Shown here in pieces: positions 15,839-23,167 of a stretch of DNA of 31,291 bases. The DNA comes from DATKZS01 sp035527835 [NCBI: bacterium] (GTDB taxonomy: Bacteria > RBG-13-61-14): assembly GCA_035527835.1 (NCBI GenBank), contig DATKZS010000164.1, positions 1-31,291 on the forward strand, in the 5' to 3' direction. Made by a program: the position numbers and the translations under genes. Within the stretch, counting starts at the first letter, position 1, and each line of letters opens with the position of its first letter. The notes under the pieces are model-generated. The model did no database searches and was not told the origin of the DNA. It saw nothing but the letters and a program-made list of their open reading frames with translations.

Positions 15839-15926
15839 AACGCCAAGACGCCAAGTCGCCAAGACCGGAAAAAGAAAATATAAAATATTTTATAATATTT
15901 CTTGGCGTCTTGGCGTCTTGGCGGTT
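15839..15926. repeat. Inverted repeat with CGCCAAGA units inside the trp cluster
   Basis: The left arm at 15841-15863 pairs with the right arm at 15901-15923 at 22 of 23 positions. Both are threefold tandems of an 8-base unit (CGCCAAGA / TCTTGGCG). The 37-base spacer is A+T rich and contains the palindrome TAAAATATTTTA. It interrupts the otherwise tightly packed trpC-trpF pair. The right arm and the following GGTTA match the half-element at 7835-7853. Confidence 0.92.
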
Positions 15927-15962
15927 AGTCTTACCATCAACTCGCTACCCCCTGAGTTCGCC

Positions 15963-16583
15963 ATGAACGTAAGGATAAAAATCTGCGGCATCACCCGCCG
16001 CCGCGACGCCGAGGCCGCGGTGGAGATGGGCGCGGATTTCCTGGGATTCAATTTTTACCCCAAGTCGCCGCGCTGCGTTGACCCGTCGCTGGTGCGTTCG
16101 ATCCTGGCCGGCCTGCCCCGCGCCGCGGCCGCGGTCGGGGTGTTCGTGAACGAGGACGCGGCCAGGATCACGGCCGTGATGGAGGCCTCGGGCCTGGGAA
16201 TCGCCCAGCTCCACGGCGACGAGCCGCCGGAGCTCTGCGCCGCGTTGCCCTTCCCGGTGATCAAGGCGTTGCGGCTGGGCACGGCCCAGGACCTGGAGGC
16301 GGCCGGCGAATTTTCGCCATGGGCGCTGCTGGTTGATTCCAAGACCCCGGTCTTCGGCGGCTCGGGCGAGCGGCCGGACTTAACGCTTGCGGCGGCGGCG
16401 AAAAAGTTTTGTAATCGTCTGATCCTGGCCGGCGGGCTCACCCCGGAGAACGTGGCGGCGGCGGTGGCGGCGGTGGGTCCGTGGGCGGTGGACGTGGCGT
16501 CGGGCGTGGAGTCGGCGCCGGGGATCAAGGACGAGGACAAGATGAGACGGTTTATCGAGGCGGTGAAGAATGTATCCGGATGA
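15963..16583 (+). CDS. trpF: Phosphoribosylanthranilate isomerase
   Basis: A 206-residue TIM-barrel enzyme for the Amadori rearrangement of phosphoribosylanthranilate. Motifs are [20 protein letters not shown] with the catalytic Cys near residue 7, [39 protein letters not shown] with the general-acid Asp, and [14 protein letters not shown] near 157. The ATG at 15963 starts the first strand. The frame is open upstream to a TTG, but that part belongs to the repeat. No ribosome-binding site is evident before the ATG, and the hairpin ends only 37 bases upstream, so the hairpin could affect trpF translation. The 3' end overlaps trpB by 14 bases. Confidence 0.95.
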   Translation: MNVRIKICGITRRRDAEAAVEMGADFLGFNFYPKSPRCVDPSLVRSILAGLPRAAAAVGVFVNEDAARITAVMEASGLGIAQLHGDEPPELCAALPFPVIKALRLGTAQDLEAAGEFSPWALLVDSKTPVFGGSGERPDLTLAAAAKKFCNRLILAGGLTPENVAAAVAAVGPWAVDVASGVESAPGIKDEDKMRRFIEAVKNVSG

Positions 16584-17757
16584 AAGAGGCAAATTCGGCG
16601 AATACGGCGGCCGTTACGTTTCCGAGACGCTGGTGCCCGCGCTGCGCGAGCTGACCAGGGCGTGGGACCGGTACTGGCCCGACGCGGAGTTCCAGCGGGA
16701 GTTCCGTTATTATCTCTCTGAATACGTGGGCCGTCCCACTCCGCTGTATTTTTGCGAGCGGCTGACCGAGCTCTGCCACGGGGTGAAGGTGTACCTGAAG
16801 CGCGAGGACCTGTGCCACACCGGGGCGCACAAGGTGAACAACACGCTCGGGCAGGCGCTGCTGGCCCGGCGCATGAAGAAGCCCCGGCTGATCGCGGAGA
16901 CCGGCGCGGGCCAGCACGGGGTGGCCACGGCGACGATGGCCGCGCGGTTCTCGATGCAGTGCGTGGTGTACATGGGCACGGAGGACATCCAGCGGCAGTC
17001 GCTCAACGTGTTCCGCATGAAGCTGCTGGGCGCGGAGGTCAGGCCGGTCGAGTCCGGCTCCAAGACCTTGAAGGACGCGCTCAACGAGGCCATGCGCGAC
17101 TGGATCACCAACGTGGAGAACACCTATTACCTGATCGGCACGGTGGCGGGCCCGCACCCGTATCCGCTGATCGTGCGCGAGCTCCAGGCTGTGATCGGCC
17201 AGGAGACGCGCGTCCAGATCATGGAAAAGGAGGGCCGGCTCCCGGACGCGGTGGTGGCCTGCGTGGGCGGCGGCTCGAACGCCATGGGCATCTTCCACGC
17301 CTTCGTGCCGGACCGCGGGGTCGCGCTCTACGGGGCGGAGGCAGCGGGCTACGGCATCGAGACCGGCAAGCACGCCGCGTCCATCTCCGCGGGCCGGCCC
17401 GGCGTGCTCCACGGCAACAAGACCTATCTCTTGCAGGACGAGCGCGGCCAGGTCCAGCTCGCCCACTCCATCTCCGCCGGACTCGATTACCCCGGCGTCG
17501 GTCCCGAGCACGCCTGGCTCAAGGACACCGGACGCGCCGAATACATGGCCATCACCGACGACGAGGCCCTGGACGGCTTCAAGGTCCTGACCGAGCTCGA
17601 GGGCATCATCCCGGCCCTGGAGAGCGCCCACGCGGTGTCCCTGGGCCTGAAGATCGCCCGCGACCTGAAACCGGGCCAGCTCCTCGTCATCAACCTCTCC
17701 GGCCGCGGCGACAAGGACATGCACACCGTGGCCAAAGCCATGGGGGTGACACTGTGA
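16570..17757 (+). CDS. trpB: Tryptophan synthase beta subunit
   Basis: A 395-residue PLP enzyme that condenses indole with serine. Motifs are the [20 protein letters not shown]-terminus, [20 protein letters not shown] with the PLP lysine at residue 88, [12 protein letters not shown], the phosphate loop [27 protein letters not shown], and [14 protein letters not shown] at the end. The sequence is of the TrpB1 type that normally pairs with TrpA. It overlaps trpF by 14 bases. Immediately downstream, where trpA normally lies, there is instead a promoter and an MNT-HEPN gene pair. TrpA must be encoded elsewhere or be absent. Codon choice shifts from G-ending to C-ending along the gene. Confidence 0.96.
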   Translation: MYPDERGKFGEYGGRYVSETLVPALRELTRAWDRYWPDAEFQREFRYYLSEYVGRPTPLYFCERLTELCHGVKVYLKREDLCHTGAHKVNNTLGQALLARRMKKPRLIAETGAGQHGVATATMAARFSMQCVVYMGTEDIQRQSLNVFRMKLLGAEVRPVESGSKTLKDALNEAMRDWITNVENTYYLIGTVAGPHPYPLIVRELQAVIGQETRVQIMEKEGRLPDAVVACVGGGSNAMGIFHAFVPDRGVALYGAEAAGYGIETGKHAASISAGRPGVLHGNKTYLLQDERGQVQLAHSISAGLDYPGVGPEHAWLKDTGRAEYMAITDDEALDGFKVLTELEGIIPALESAHAVSLGLKIARDLKPGQLLVINLSGRGDKDMHTVAKAMGVTL

Positions 17758-17797
17758 CGGAACAATGATGATGAACGAGGCCACCGTGGCGTGTTCT

Positions 17798-17825
17798 TTG
17801 ACCCTCCACGAGGCGATGGTAAAAT
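17798..17825 (+). promoter_or_regulatory. Strong promoter for the leader ORF-MNT-HEPN genes
   Basis: TTGACC at 17798-17803 and TAAAAT at 17820-17825 are spaced by 16 bases, each one mismatch from consensus. Just upstream, 17780-17790 is a symmetric GCCAC-C-GTGGC that could be an operator. The predicted start near 17832 falls at the edge of the AAGGGAGGGG ribosome-binding site of the leader ORF. Confidence 0.6.
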
Positions 17826-17844
17826 ACAATAAGGGAGGGGTGCC

Positions 17845-17916
17845 ATGCCAGGCGGCAATACGCAGGGTCCCCGGACTCTTCCGGCCCTCGACAGGATGAC
17901 GGAGATAGATCCATGA
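17845..17916 (+). CDS. Possible 23-codon leader peptide
   Basis: ATG at 17845 opens 23 codons ending in a TGA at 17914-17916, which overlaps the ATG of the MNT gene (ATGA). A very strong ribosome-binding site, AAGGGAGGGG, lies four bases upstream, directly after the promoter at 17798-17825. The peptide begins MPGGNTQGPRTLPAL and has no similarity I recognise. Position, coupling and ribosome-binding site make translation plausible. Whether the peptide matters or merely loads ribosomes onto the next gene is unknown. The MNT gene also has its own weaker site (CGGAG, eight bases before its ATG). Confidence 0.4.
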   Translation: MPGGNTQGPRTLPALDRMTEIDP

Positions 17917-18230
17917 CCTCACAAGAATTGATCAAGACCATCACCGACCGCATCGTCTCCGACTTCCATCCCCTGCGGCTCATCATGTTCGGATCGCAAG
18001 CGCGGGGAGATGCCACGCCGCAAAGCGACATGGATTTTCTCGTGGTGATGGAGAAAGCACCGAACAAGCGCCAGGCCGCCATCGAGATCCGCCGCGTTCT
18101 GTCCGACCTCCCCGTGTGCAAGGACATCATTGTCACCACGCCCGAGGAAATCGCGCGGCGCGGCCAGTTGGTCGGTACCGTGCTCCGGGCCGCCCTGCGC
18201 GAAGGCAAGGTTCTGTATGAGCGAAGCTGA
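17913..18230 (+). CDS. MNT-type nucleotidyltransferase (MntA-like antitoxin)
   Basis: A 105-residue minimal nucleotidyltransferase of the polymerase-beta fold. The family motif GS-x10-D-x-D is intact: GSQARGDATPQSDMDFLVV, with Gly27-Ser28 and Asp39/Asp41. In type VII toxin-antitoxin systems such proteins add AMP to a partner HEPN protein. The HEPN gene follows directly, its ATG lying 14 bases inside this gene's end, which is the usual arrangement and indicates coupled translation. Expression is probably driven by the promoter at 17798-17825. The antitoxin label is by family and gene pairing; some MNT-HEPN pairs have no demonstrated toxicity. Confidence 0.85.
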   Translation: MTSQELIKTITDRIVSDFHPLRLIMFGSQARGDATPQSDMDFLVVMEKAPNKRQAAIEIRRVLSDLPVCKDIIVTTPEEIARRGQLVGTVLRAALREGKVLYERS

Positions 18231-18654
18231 GCACGTGACGGAAGCGCGACGCTGGCTGCGTTATGCGCGGGCAGATCTGGCCGCTGCTTCCAAGTTCAGC
18301 TCGGAAGAGGAAGAGTTCGCGCGCCACGTGTGCTGGCTTGCTCAGCAGTCCGCGGAAAAGGCTATTAAAGCGGTCCTGGTCTTTCTGCAGATCGATTTCC
18401 CCTACCGCCACGACCTGGAAGCCTTGCGTAATCTGCTCCCTGCCGGATGGAAGATCAAAGAAGCCGATCTTGACATGCCCGGACTCACTGAGTGGGCGGT
18501 TGAGGCCCGCTATCCGGGCGAATGGCCCGAAGCCACCAGGAATGAAGCTGACAATGCCTTGGAGCTGGCGCGACGGATATTGGAAATTGTCACGGCCGAT
18601 CTTGACCGTCATGGCTTGGCCGACCAGCTCAACGAATCGGGGCGTAGGAAGTGA
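18217..18654 (+). CDS. HEPN domain protein, partner of the MNT nucleotidyltransferase
   Basis: A 145-residue helical HEPN protein. Conserved features are RRWLRYARADLAAASKF near residue 11, CWLAQQSAEKAIKAVLVF near 39, the YRHDLEAL turn near 63, and EARYPGEWPEATRNEADNAL near 98, the RYP motif of this HEPN branch. The RNase motif R-x4-6-H found in many HEPN toxins is absent: none of the four histidines has an arginine five to seven residues before it. Ribonuclease activity is therefore uncertain, and the pair may be a non-toxic nucleotidyl-transfer complex. ATG at 18217 lies inside the MNT gene. The gene's end carries AGGAAGTGA, which can serve as the ribosome-binding site of the methyltransferase gene. 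Confidence 0.82.
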   Translation: MSEAEHVTEARRWLRYARADLAAASKFSSEEEEFARHVCWLAQQSAEKAIKAVLVFLQIDFPYRHDLEALRNLLPAGWKIKEADLDMPGLTEWAVEARYPGEWPEATRNEADNALELARRILEIVTADLDRHGLADQLNESGRRK

Positions 18655-18659
18655 CCGAT

Positions 18660-19544
18660 ATGATGAATTGCCGCGCCTGCGGCTCGGAGCGAACGGAAAA
18701 GAGGTTCCCCGGAGCCAGCCTCGACCTGCTCCGCTGCCAAGACTGCGGCGCCATGTTCCGGCCGGGGGAAGTGACGCAGGAAGATCTCAGCCGCCTCTAC
18801 AACGAGGACTATTTCCTCAAGAGTTGGCCCGGGAGTCTCGGCCGCTTCTTCTCCGACTTCGACCCCGCCAGGCACAACAAGACGCGCTTTTTACAAAAGC
18901 AGCTCGCGGAGCTTACGCGCCTGGCCGGCAAGAAGGGCCGGCTCCTCGACGTGGGCTGCGCCAACGGCGTGTTCGTGTGGATGGCCAAACAGAGCGGCTG
19001 GCAGGCCGAGGGCGTGGAGCTCAGCCGCTTCGCCGCGGCGCGCGGCCGCGAGCAGTTCCAGGTGGTGATCCACGAGGGAACGGTGGACGATATGCCGGAC
19101 GAGCCGGCCTTCGACGTCATCACGCTGTGGGACACGCTCGAACACGTGAGCGACCCCAGCCACGAGCTCCACGCCTGCTTCCAGCGCCTCGCGCCCGGCG
19201 GAATAATCGCCGTGCTCACCCCCGACGCCTCGAGCCTGATCAACCGCGTGGTCCACGCCGCCCACATCGTGGCCCCCCGCGCCTTAGCTCCGCTCCTCGA
19301 AAAGCTCTACCACGCCGACCACCTCACCTGCTTTGACCGTCAGTCTTTGGCCCGCGCGCTGGTCAAGCAGGGCTTCCAGATCCAGTGGGTCCAGGGCTAC
19401 GACGAGGCCCCGGAGGACACCGAGACCGCGGGCCTCGTCCGTCTCGGGGTCCTCGCCGTGCGCGTGGCCGCCATGATCGCCCACCGCGAGCACGAGCTCC
19501 TGATCCTGGCCGGAAAGCCCAAGCCCAGGCACCATCACTCTTAA
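18660..19544 (+). CDS. Zinc-ribbon SAM-dependent methyltransferase
   Basis: A class I methyltransferase of 294 residues. An N-terminal zinc ribbon is seen as C4-x2-C7 (CRACGS) and C26-x2-C29 (CQDCG). The SAM-binding motif I is RLLDVGCANGVFVWMA near residue 94. FDVITLWDTLEHVSDP near 150 matches the acidic motif and post-motif of the Methyltransf_23 type. Relatives with this two-part architecture are frequent in polysaccharide and secondary-metabolite loci. The start ATG at 18660 is preferred because AGGAAGTGA sits about eight bases upstream; GTG at 18651 and ATG at 18663 are alternatives. It follows the HEPN gene by five bases, so it may be co-transcribed with the MNT-HEPN pair, although a functional link is unproved. 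Substrate unknown. Confidence 0.83.
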   Translation: MMNCRACGSERTEKRFPGASLDLLRCQDCGAMFRPGEVTQEDLSRLYNEDYFLKSWPGSLGRFFSDFDPARHNKTRFLQKQLAELTRLAGKKGRLLDVGCANGVFVWMAKQSGWQAEGVELSRFAAARGREQFQVVIHEGTVDDMPDEPAFDVITLWDTLEHVSDPSHELHACFQRLAPGGIIAVLTPDASSLINRVVHAAHIVAPRALAPLLEKLYHADHLTCFDRQSLARALVKQGFQIQWVQGYDEAPEDTETAGLVRLGVLAVRVAAMIAHREHELLILAGKPKPRHHHS

Positions 19545-19621
19545 GCCCGGATTTTTGCTTCATTGCCCCGCCTGTGATAATCTTCACTGGAAGCGATTTC
19601 ACGACCCCTCTAAGAATCTTT

Positions 19622-19693
19622 AACAAGGATATTCAGGATGTTCAGGATGAAAACGGGCCGGAAATTATCCTGAAAATCCTGAATATCCTTGTT
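19622..19693. repeat. Inverted repeat with TTCAGGAT units upstream of hisS
   Basis: The left arm at 19622-19650 pairs with the right arm at 19665-19693 at 27 of 29 positions, with a 14-base spacer. Each arm is a near-tandem of 9-10 base units (ATTCAGGATG / TTCAGGATG). It ends 27 bases before the hisS ATG, within the 176-bp gap after the methyltransferase gene. Confidence 0.92.
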
Positions 19694-19720
19694 GATGATT
19701 TTTCCGTTTGAAATGGTTAC

Positions 19721-20965
19721 ATGACCGACCGGGTGCAAATAATCAAGGGCTTCCAGGACGTCGTTCCCCCGCGGAGCATCAAGTTCGCGCGGATCGAGGC
19801 GGCGGCCCGGGAGGTCTTTTTAACCTACGGGTTCTCGGAGGTCCGGCTGCCGGTGCTGGAGCCGACCGAGCTGTTCGCGCGCGGCATCGGGACGGGCACG
19901 GACATCGTGGAGAAGGAGATGTACACCTTCGCGGACCGGAAGGGCCGGTCGCTGACGCTACGGCCGGAGGGCACGGCCGGGGCGGTGCGCGCGTACCTCT
20001 CCGCGGGCCTGGGCCGCGGCGAGCCGGTGAAGTGGTTCTACAGCGGGCCCATGTTCCGCTACGAGCGGCCGCAGAAGGGGCGCTACCGCCAGTTCTACCA
20101 GATCGGCGCGGAGGCCATCGGCTACGAGGGGCCCGGCACGGACGCCGAGATCATCACCATGCTCGACCGCTTCTTCAAGAAGCTCGGGGTCCAGGGCGTG
20201 AAGCTGGAGCTGAACTCGCTCGGGTGCAAGAATTGCCGGCCGGCGTACCGGGAGGCCCTGGTGAAATTCCTGGGCTCGAAGAAAGACGCGCTGTGCGAGG
20301 ACTGCCGGCGGCGGCTCGAAACTAATCCGTTGCGCGTGCTCGACTGCAAGGTGGAGGGCTGCAAGGCCGCGGTGGCCGACGCGCCCGCCATGCTGGAATT
20401 TCTGGATGAGGAATGCAAAGCCCATTTCGCGGGCGTTAAAAAGGACCTGGAGATCGTGGGCGTCGCTTACTCGGTGAACCCCCGCATCGTACGCGGCCTC
20501 GACTACTACACCCGCACCGTGTTCGAGTACCTCGCCATAGACGGCCTCGGCGCCCAGAACGCGGTGGCCGCTGGCGGCCGCTACGACGGGCTGGTCCAGG
20601 AATTCGGCGGACCGCCGACGCCGGCGATCGGGTTCGCGCTGGGGGTGGACAGGGCGGCGCTGCTCGCGGGTGGAGAAGAATCGCGGCCGTCCGCCCTATC
20701 CATCGTGGTGATGGGTGACGCCGCGCGCGAGGAAGGGGTCCGTCTCCTGGCCGCTTTGCGCGACCAGGGCGTCGTCGCGGAGATGCTCACCGATGGCGTG
20801 GGCCGCAGCATGAAGTCGCAGATGAAGGCCGCGGATAAGGCCGGGGTGAAGCAGGTGATAATCATCGGAGATGAGGAGCTTAAAAAGGGCCAGTACACGA
20901 TCAAGGATCTGAAGAGCGGGGAGCAGAGCACGATGAAGAAAGGAGACTTTTTGAAAAGTCTCTAA
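19721..20965 (+). CDS. hisS: Histidyl-tRNA synthetase
   Basis: A 414-residue class II aminoacyl-tRNA synthetase. Evidence is the N-terminal IIKGFQDVVPP, motif 1 around YGFSEVRLPVLEPTELFARG, TLRPEGTAGAVRAY, motif 2 FRYERPQKGRYRQFYQIGAE near residues 107-126, the histidine-specific RGLDYYTRTVFEY near 260, and GGRYDGL plus the C-terminal anticodon-binding Rossmann-like domain from about 325. The insertion domain has the cysteine-rich LGCKNCRPAYRE and LCEDCRRRL common in bacterial HisRS. Length is normal. ATG at 19721 has no clear ribosome-binding site and follows a strong hairpin. It is followed by a 151-bp stem-loop-rich gap and then aspS, a frequent bacterial gene pair. Confidence 0.96.
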   Translation: MTDRVQIIKGFQDVVPPRSIKFARIEAAAREVFLTYGFSEVRLPVLEPTELFARGIGTGTDIVEKEMYTFADRKGRSLTLRPEGTAGAVRAYLSAGLGRGEPVKWFYSGPMFRYERPQKGRYRQFYQIGAEAIGYEGPGTDAEIITMLDRFFKKLGVQGVKLELNSLGCKNCRPAYREALVKFLGSKKDALCEDCRRRLETNPLRVLDCKVEGCKAAVADAPAMLEFLDEECKAHFAGVKKDLEIVGVAYSVNPRIVRGLDYYTRTVFEYLAIDGLGAQNAVAAGGRYDGLVQEFGGPPTPAIGFALGVDRAALLAGGEESRPSALSIVVMGDAAREEGVRLLAALRDQGVVAEMLTDGVGRSMKSQMKAADKAGVKQVIIIGDEELKKGQYTIKDLKSGEQSTMKKGDFLKSL

Positions 20966-20975
20966 GCCTGGGCAG

Positions 20976-21069
20976 ACCTCGCGTGATGGATCGAGGCGCA
21001 TGACATGCGAGCCCGGTTTAGCGGGCTTTCCCGCGGAGCGGGTTACAGGCCCGTCCTTCAGGGCGGGTG
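20976..21069 (+). other. Row of stem-loops between hisS and aspS
   Basis: Five short hairpins stand in series: ACCTCG/CGAGG (20976-20996), CGCATG-A-CATGCG (20997-21009), AGCCCG/CGGGCT (21010-21027), CCCGC-GGA-GCGGG (21030-21042), and CCCGTCC-TTCA-GGGCGGG (21050-21067). A terminator-like hairpin follows at once. This could be a structured leader or small RNA, or the relic of an insertion-sequence end: the TTCA-loop hairpin resembles right-end hairpins of IS200/IS605 elements. No transposase fragment is seen. Confidence 0.45.
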
Positions 21070-21094
21070 AGGCGGACCGACCGCCTGATTTTTT
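21070..21094 (+). terminator. Rho-independent terminator after hisS
   Basis: AGGCGG at 21070-21075 pairs with CCGCCT at 21081-21086 across a 5-base loop, followed by GA and six T residues. The aspS ATG is only 22 bases further, so this could act as an attenuator for aspS as well as the hisS terminator. Confidence 0.6.
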
Positions 21095-21116
21095 ATTATT
21101 GGGTTGAGGTGCACCG

Positions 21117-22931
21117 ATGGAACTGGACGTATTGGGCGATTGGAAGCGGACGCATAACTGCGGCGAGCTCCGGAAGCCGGACATCGGCAAGGACGTATTG
21201 CTGATGGGGTGGGTGCAGAATTACCGCGAGCACAAGGACGTGGTGTTTTTCGATCTGCGCGACCGGTGGGGCGTGACGCAGGTGGTGTATAACCCGGGGA
21301 TCGCGGAGGCGGTGCTCGCAAAGGCGCGGGAGGTCCGTAACGAGTGGGTGATCGCGATCAAGGGGAAGGTGGAGTCGCGGCCGGAGGGCGCGGAGAACGT
21401 GGACCGTCCGACCGGGCAGGTCGAGGTGGCGGGCTCGGACCTGCGCATCCTGAACACCAGCAAGACCACTCCGTTCATCATCGCGGACTCGGTGAAGGAG
21501 GCGCTGCTGGAGAGCGGCCAGAAGACCTCGGAGGAAATCCGGCTCACCTATCGCTACCTGGACCTCAGGCGGGCGCAGATGCAGGACCGTCTCATCCGGC
21601 GGCACCAGGCCATCAAGGTGGCAAGGGACTACCTGGACGCGCTGAGTTTTATCGAGGTCGAGACGCCGTTCCTGACCAAGAGCACGCCGGAGGGCGCGCG
21701 CGACTACCTGGTGCCGAGCCGGCTCTCGCGCGGGAGCTTTTACGCGCTGCCGCAGAGCCCGCAGCTCTTCAAGCAGCTCCTGATGGTGGCGGGCTTTGAC
21801 CGCTACTACCAGATCGCGCGCTGCATGCGGGACGAGGACCTGCGGGCCGACCGCCAGCCGGAGTTCTCGCAGATAGACGTGGAAATGAGCTTCGTCCGGC
21901 CGGACGACATCATGGCGGTGACGGAGGGCGTGCTGGCGCTGATCTGGAAGGAGGTCCGGGGCATCGAGGTCCCGACGCCGTTCCCGCGGCTCACCTACCG
22001 GGAGGCCGTGTCGCGTTTCGGCACCGACCGGCCCGACACCCGCTTCGGCATGGAGATTTGCGACCTCACCGACGTCATGTGCAAGTCGGACTACCGCTTT
22101 TTCCGCGAGGCCGCGGAGGCGGGCGGCGTGATCAAGGGCATCGTGGGCAAGGGCATGGCCGGCATCTCGCGCAAGGAGCAGGACGACCTGACCCGGTTCA
22201 CCTATGACTACGGTGCCAAGGGGCTCACGTCGTTCCGGCTCAAGGACGAGGGCTGGCACGGCCCCGCCATCAAGTATTTTTCCGGGGACCAGCTTGGCGA
22301 GATGAAGCAGCGCATGGACATCGCGCCCGGCGACCTGGTCATGATTCTCGCCGACAAGGAAAAGGTCGTGCACGACGCCCTGGCCGCGCTGCGCGTGCAC
22401 GTGGCCGGCAAGCAGGGCCTGCTCGATCCCGGGAAGCTCAACTTCCTGTGGGTGGTGGACTTCCCGTCGTTCGAGTGGAGCGAGGCTGACCAGCGGTTCT
22501 ACGCCATGCACCATCCGTTCACCTCTCCGCGCGACCAGGACCTGGAGCTCCTGGAAAAAGACCCGGGCCAGGTGCTGGCCAAGGCCTATGACGTGGTGCT
22601 GAACGGGATCGAGCTCGGAGGCGGAAGCATCAGGATCAACCGCATGGACGTGCAGAACCGCGTGTTCAAGCTCCTGGGCATCGGAGACGACGAGGCCCGC
22701 GAAAAATTCGGGTTCCTGCTCGACGCCCTCGAATTCGGAGCGCCGCCCCACGGCGGCATCGCGCTGGGCCTGGACCGGTTGATCATGCTTCTGCTCGATG
22801 CATCCAGCATCCGGGAGGTGATCGCGTTCCCCAAGACCCAGACCGGGGCCTGCCTGCTCACCAGGGCGCCGGGGCCGGTCGCCCCCGCGCAGCTCAAGGA
22901 GCTGGGACTCAAGCTCGACCTTGATGAATAG
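21117..22931 (+). CDS. aspS: Aspartyl-tRNA synthetase, bacterial type
   Basis: A 604-residue class IIb synthetase. The N-terminal OB-fold anticodon domain contains LLMGWVQNYREHKDVVFFDL. The catalytic core has SPQLFKQLLMVAGFDRYYQI, motif 2 CMRDEDLRADRQPEFSQID near residues 236-254, a bacterial GAD insertion domain in the middle, FPSFEWSEADQRFYAMHHPF near 450, and motif 3 GIALGLDRLIMLLLD. His39 in the OB-fold lies where non-discriminating bacterial enzymes carry His and discriminating ones carry Leu. This hints that the enzyme also charges tRNA-Asn, which then needs GatCAB; that is inference. GAGGTGC lies a few bases before the ATG. Codon choice moves from G-ending to C-ending along the gene. 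Confidence 0.95.
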   Translation: MELDVLGDWKRTHNCGELRKPDIGKDVLLMGWVQNYREHKDVVFFDLRDRWGVTQVVYNPGIAEAVLAKAREVRNEWVIAIKGKVESRPEGAENVDRPTGQVEVAGSDLRILNTSKTTPFIIADSVKEALLESGQKTSEEIRLTYRYLDLRRAQMQDRLIRRHQAIKVARDYLDALSFIEVETPFLTKSTPEGARDYLVPSRLSRGSFYALPQSPQLFKQLLMVAGFDRYYQIARCMRDEDLRADRQPEFSQIDVEMSFVRPDDIMAVTEGVLALIWKEVRGIEVPTPFPRLTYREAVSRFGTDRPDTRFGMEICDLTDVMCKSDYRFFREAAEAGGVIKGIVGKGMAGISRKEQDDLTRFTYDYGAKGLTSFRLKDEGWHGPAIKYFSGDQLGEMKQRMDIAPGDLVMILADKEKVVHDALAALRVHVAGKQGLLDPGKLNFLWVVDFPSFEWSEADQRFYAMHHPFTSPRDQDLELLEKDPGQVLAKAYDVVLNGIELGGGSIRINRMDVQNRVFKLLGIGDDEAREKFGFLLDALEFGAPPHGGIALGLDRLIMLLLDASSIREVIAFPKTQTGACLLTRAPGPVAPAQLKELGLKLDLDE

Positions 22932-23025
22932 CGGATTCTGTGCTATAGATAAACGCCAGTCGCGGCGGATCTCGGCCGCGGGGATGCGTTCAAGGGAAGT
23001 AATTGGGGGTATCGGCAAGGAGGTA

Positions 23026-23087
23026 TTGACAGACGGGGAAAAAAAATTATATTTCCTGTTGACAGCGAATGCGGAAAGTATGATAAT
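23026..23087 (+). promoter_or_regulatory. Two promoters for the first LysM lipoprotein
   Basis: The downstream promoter is TTGACA (23059-23064), 17 bases, GATAAT (23082-23087), close to ideal. A second, upstream candidate is TTGACA (23026-23031), 16 bases, TATATT (23048-23053). Both lie in an A+T-rich part of the 236-bp gap after aspS and point to high, independent expression of the lipoprotein gene. The untranslated leader would be about 75 bases. Confidence 0.7.
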
Positions 23088-23167
23088 AGGATTTCAAGAA
23101 GATTGAAATCAAGCGGCTTAATGCATAAAATCAATTAGACGGCAGGATCAAAGAAGGAGGTCTATCC

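Noticed and set aside
21096-23018. A 640-codon minus-strand open frame opposite aspS
   Set aside because: Antisense shadow of a highly conserved synthetase; composition is atypical of real proteins.
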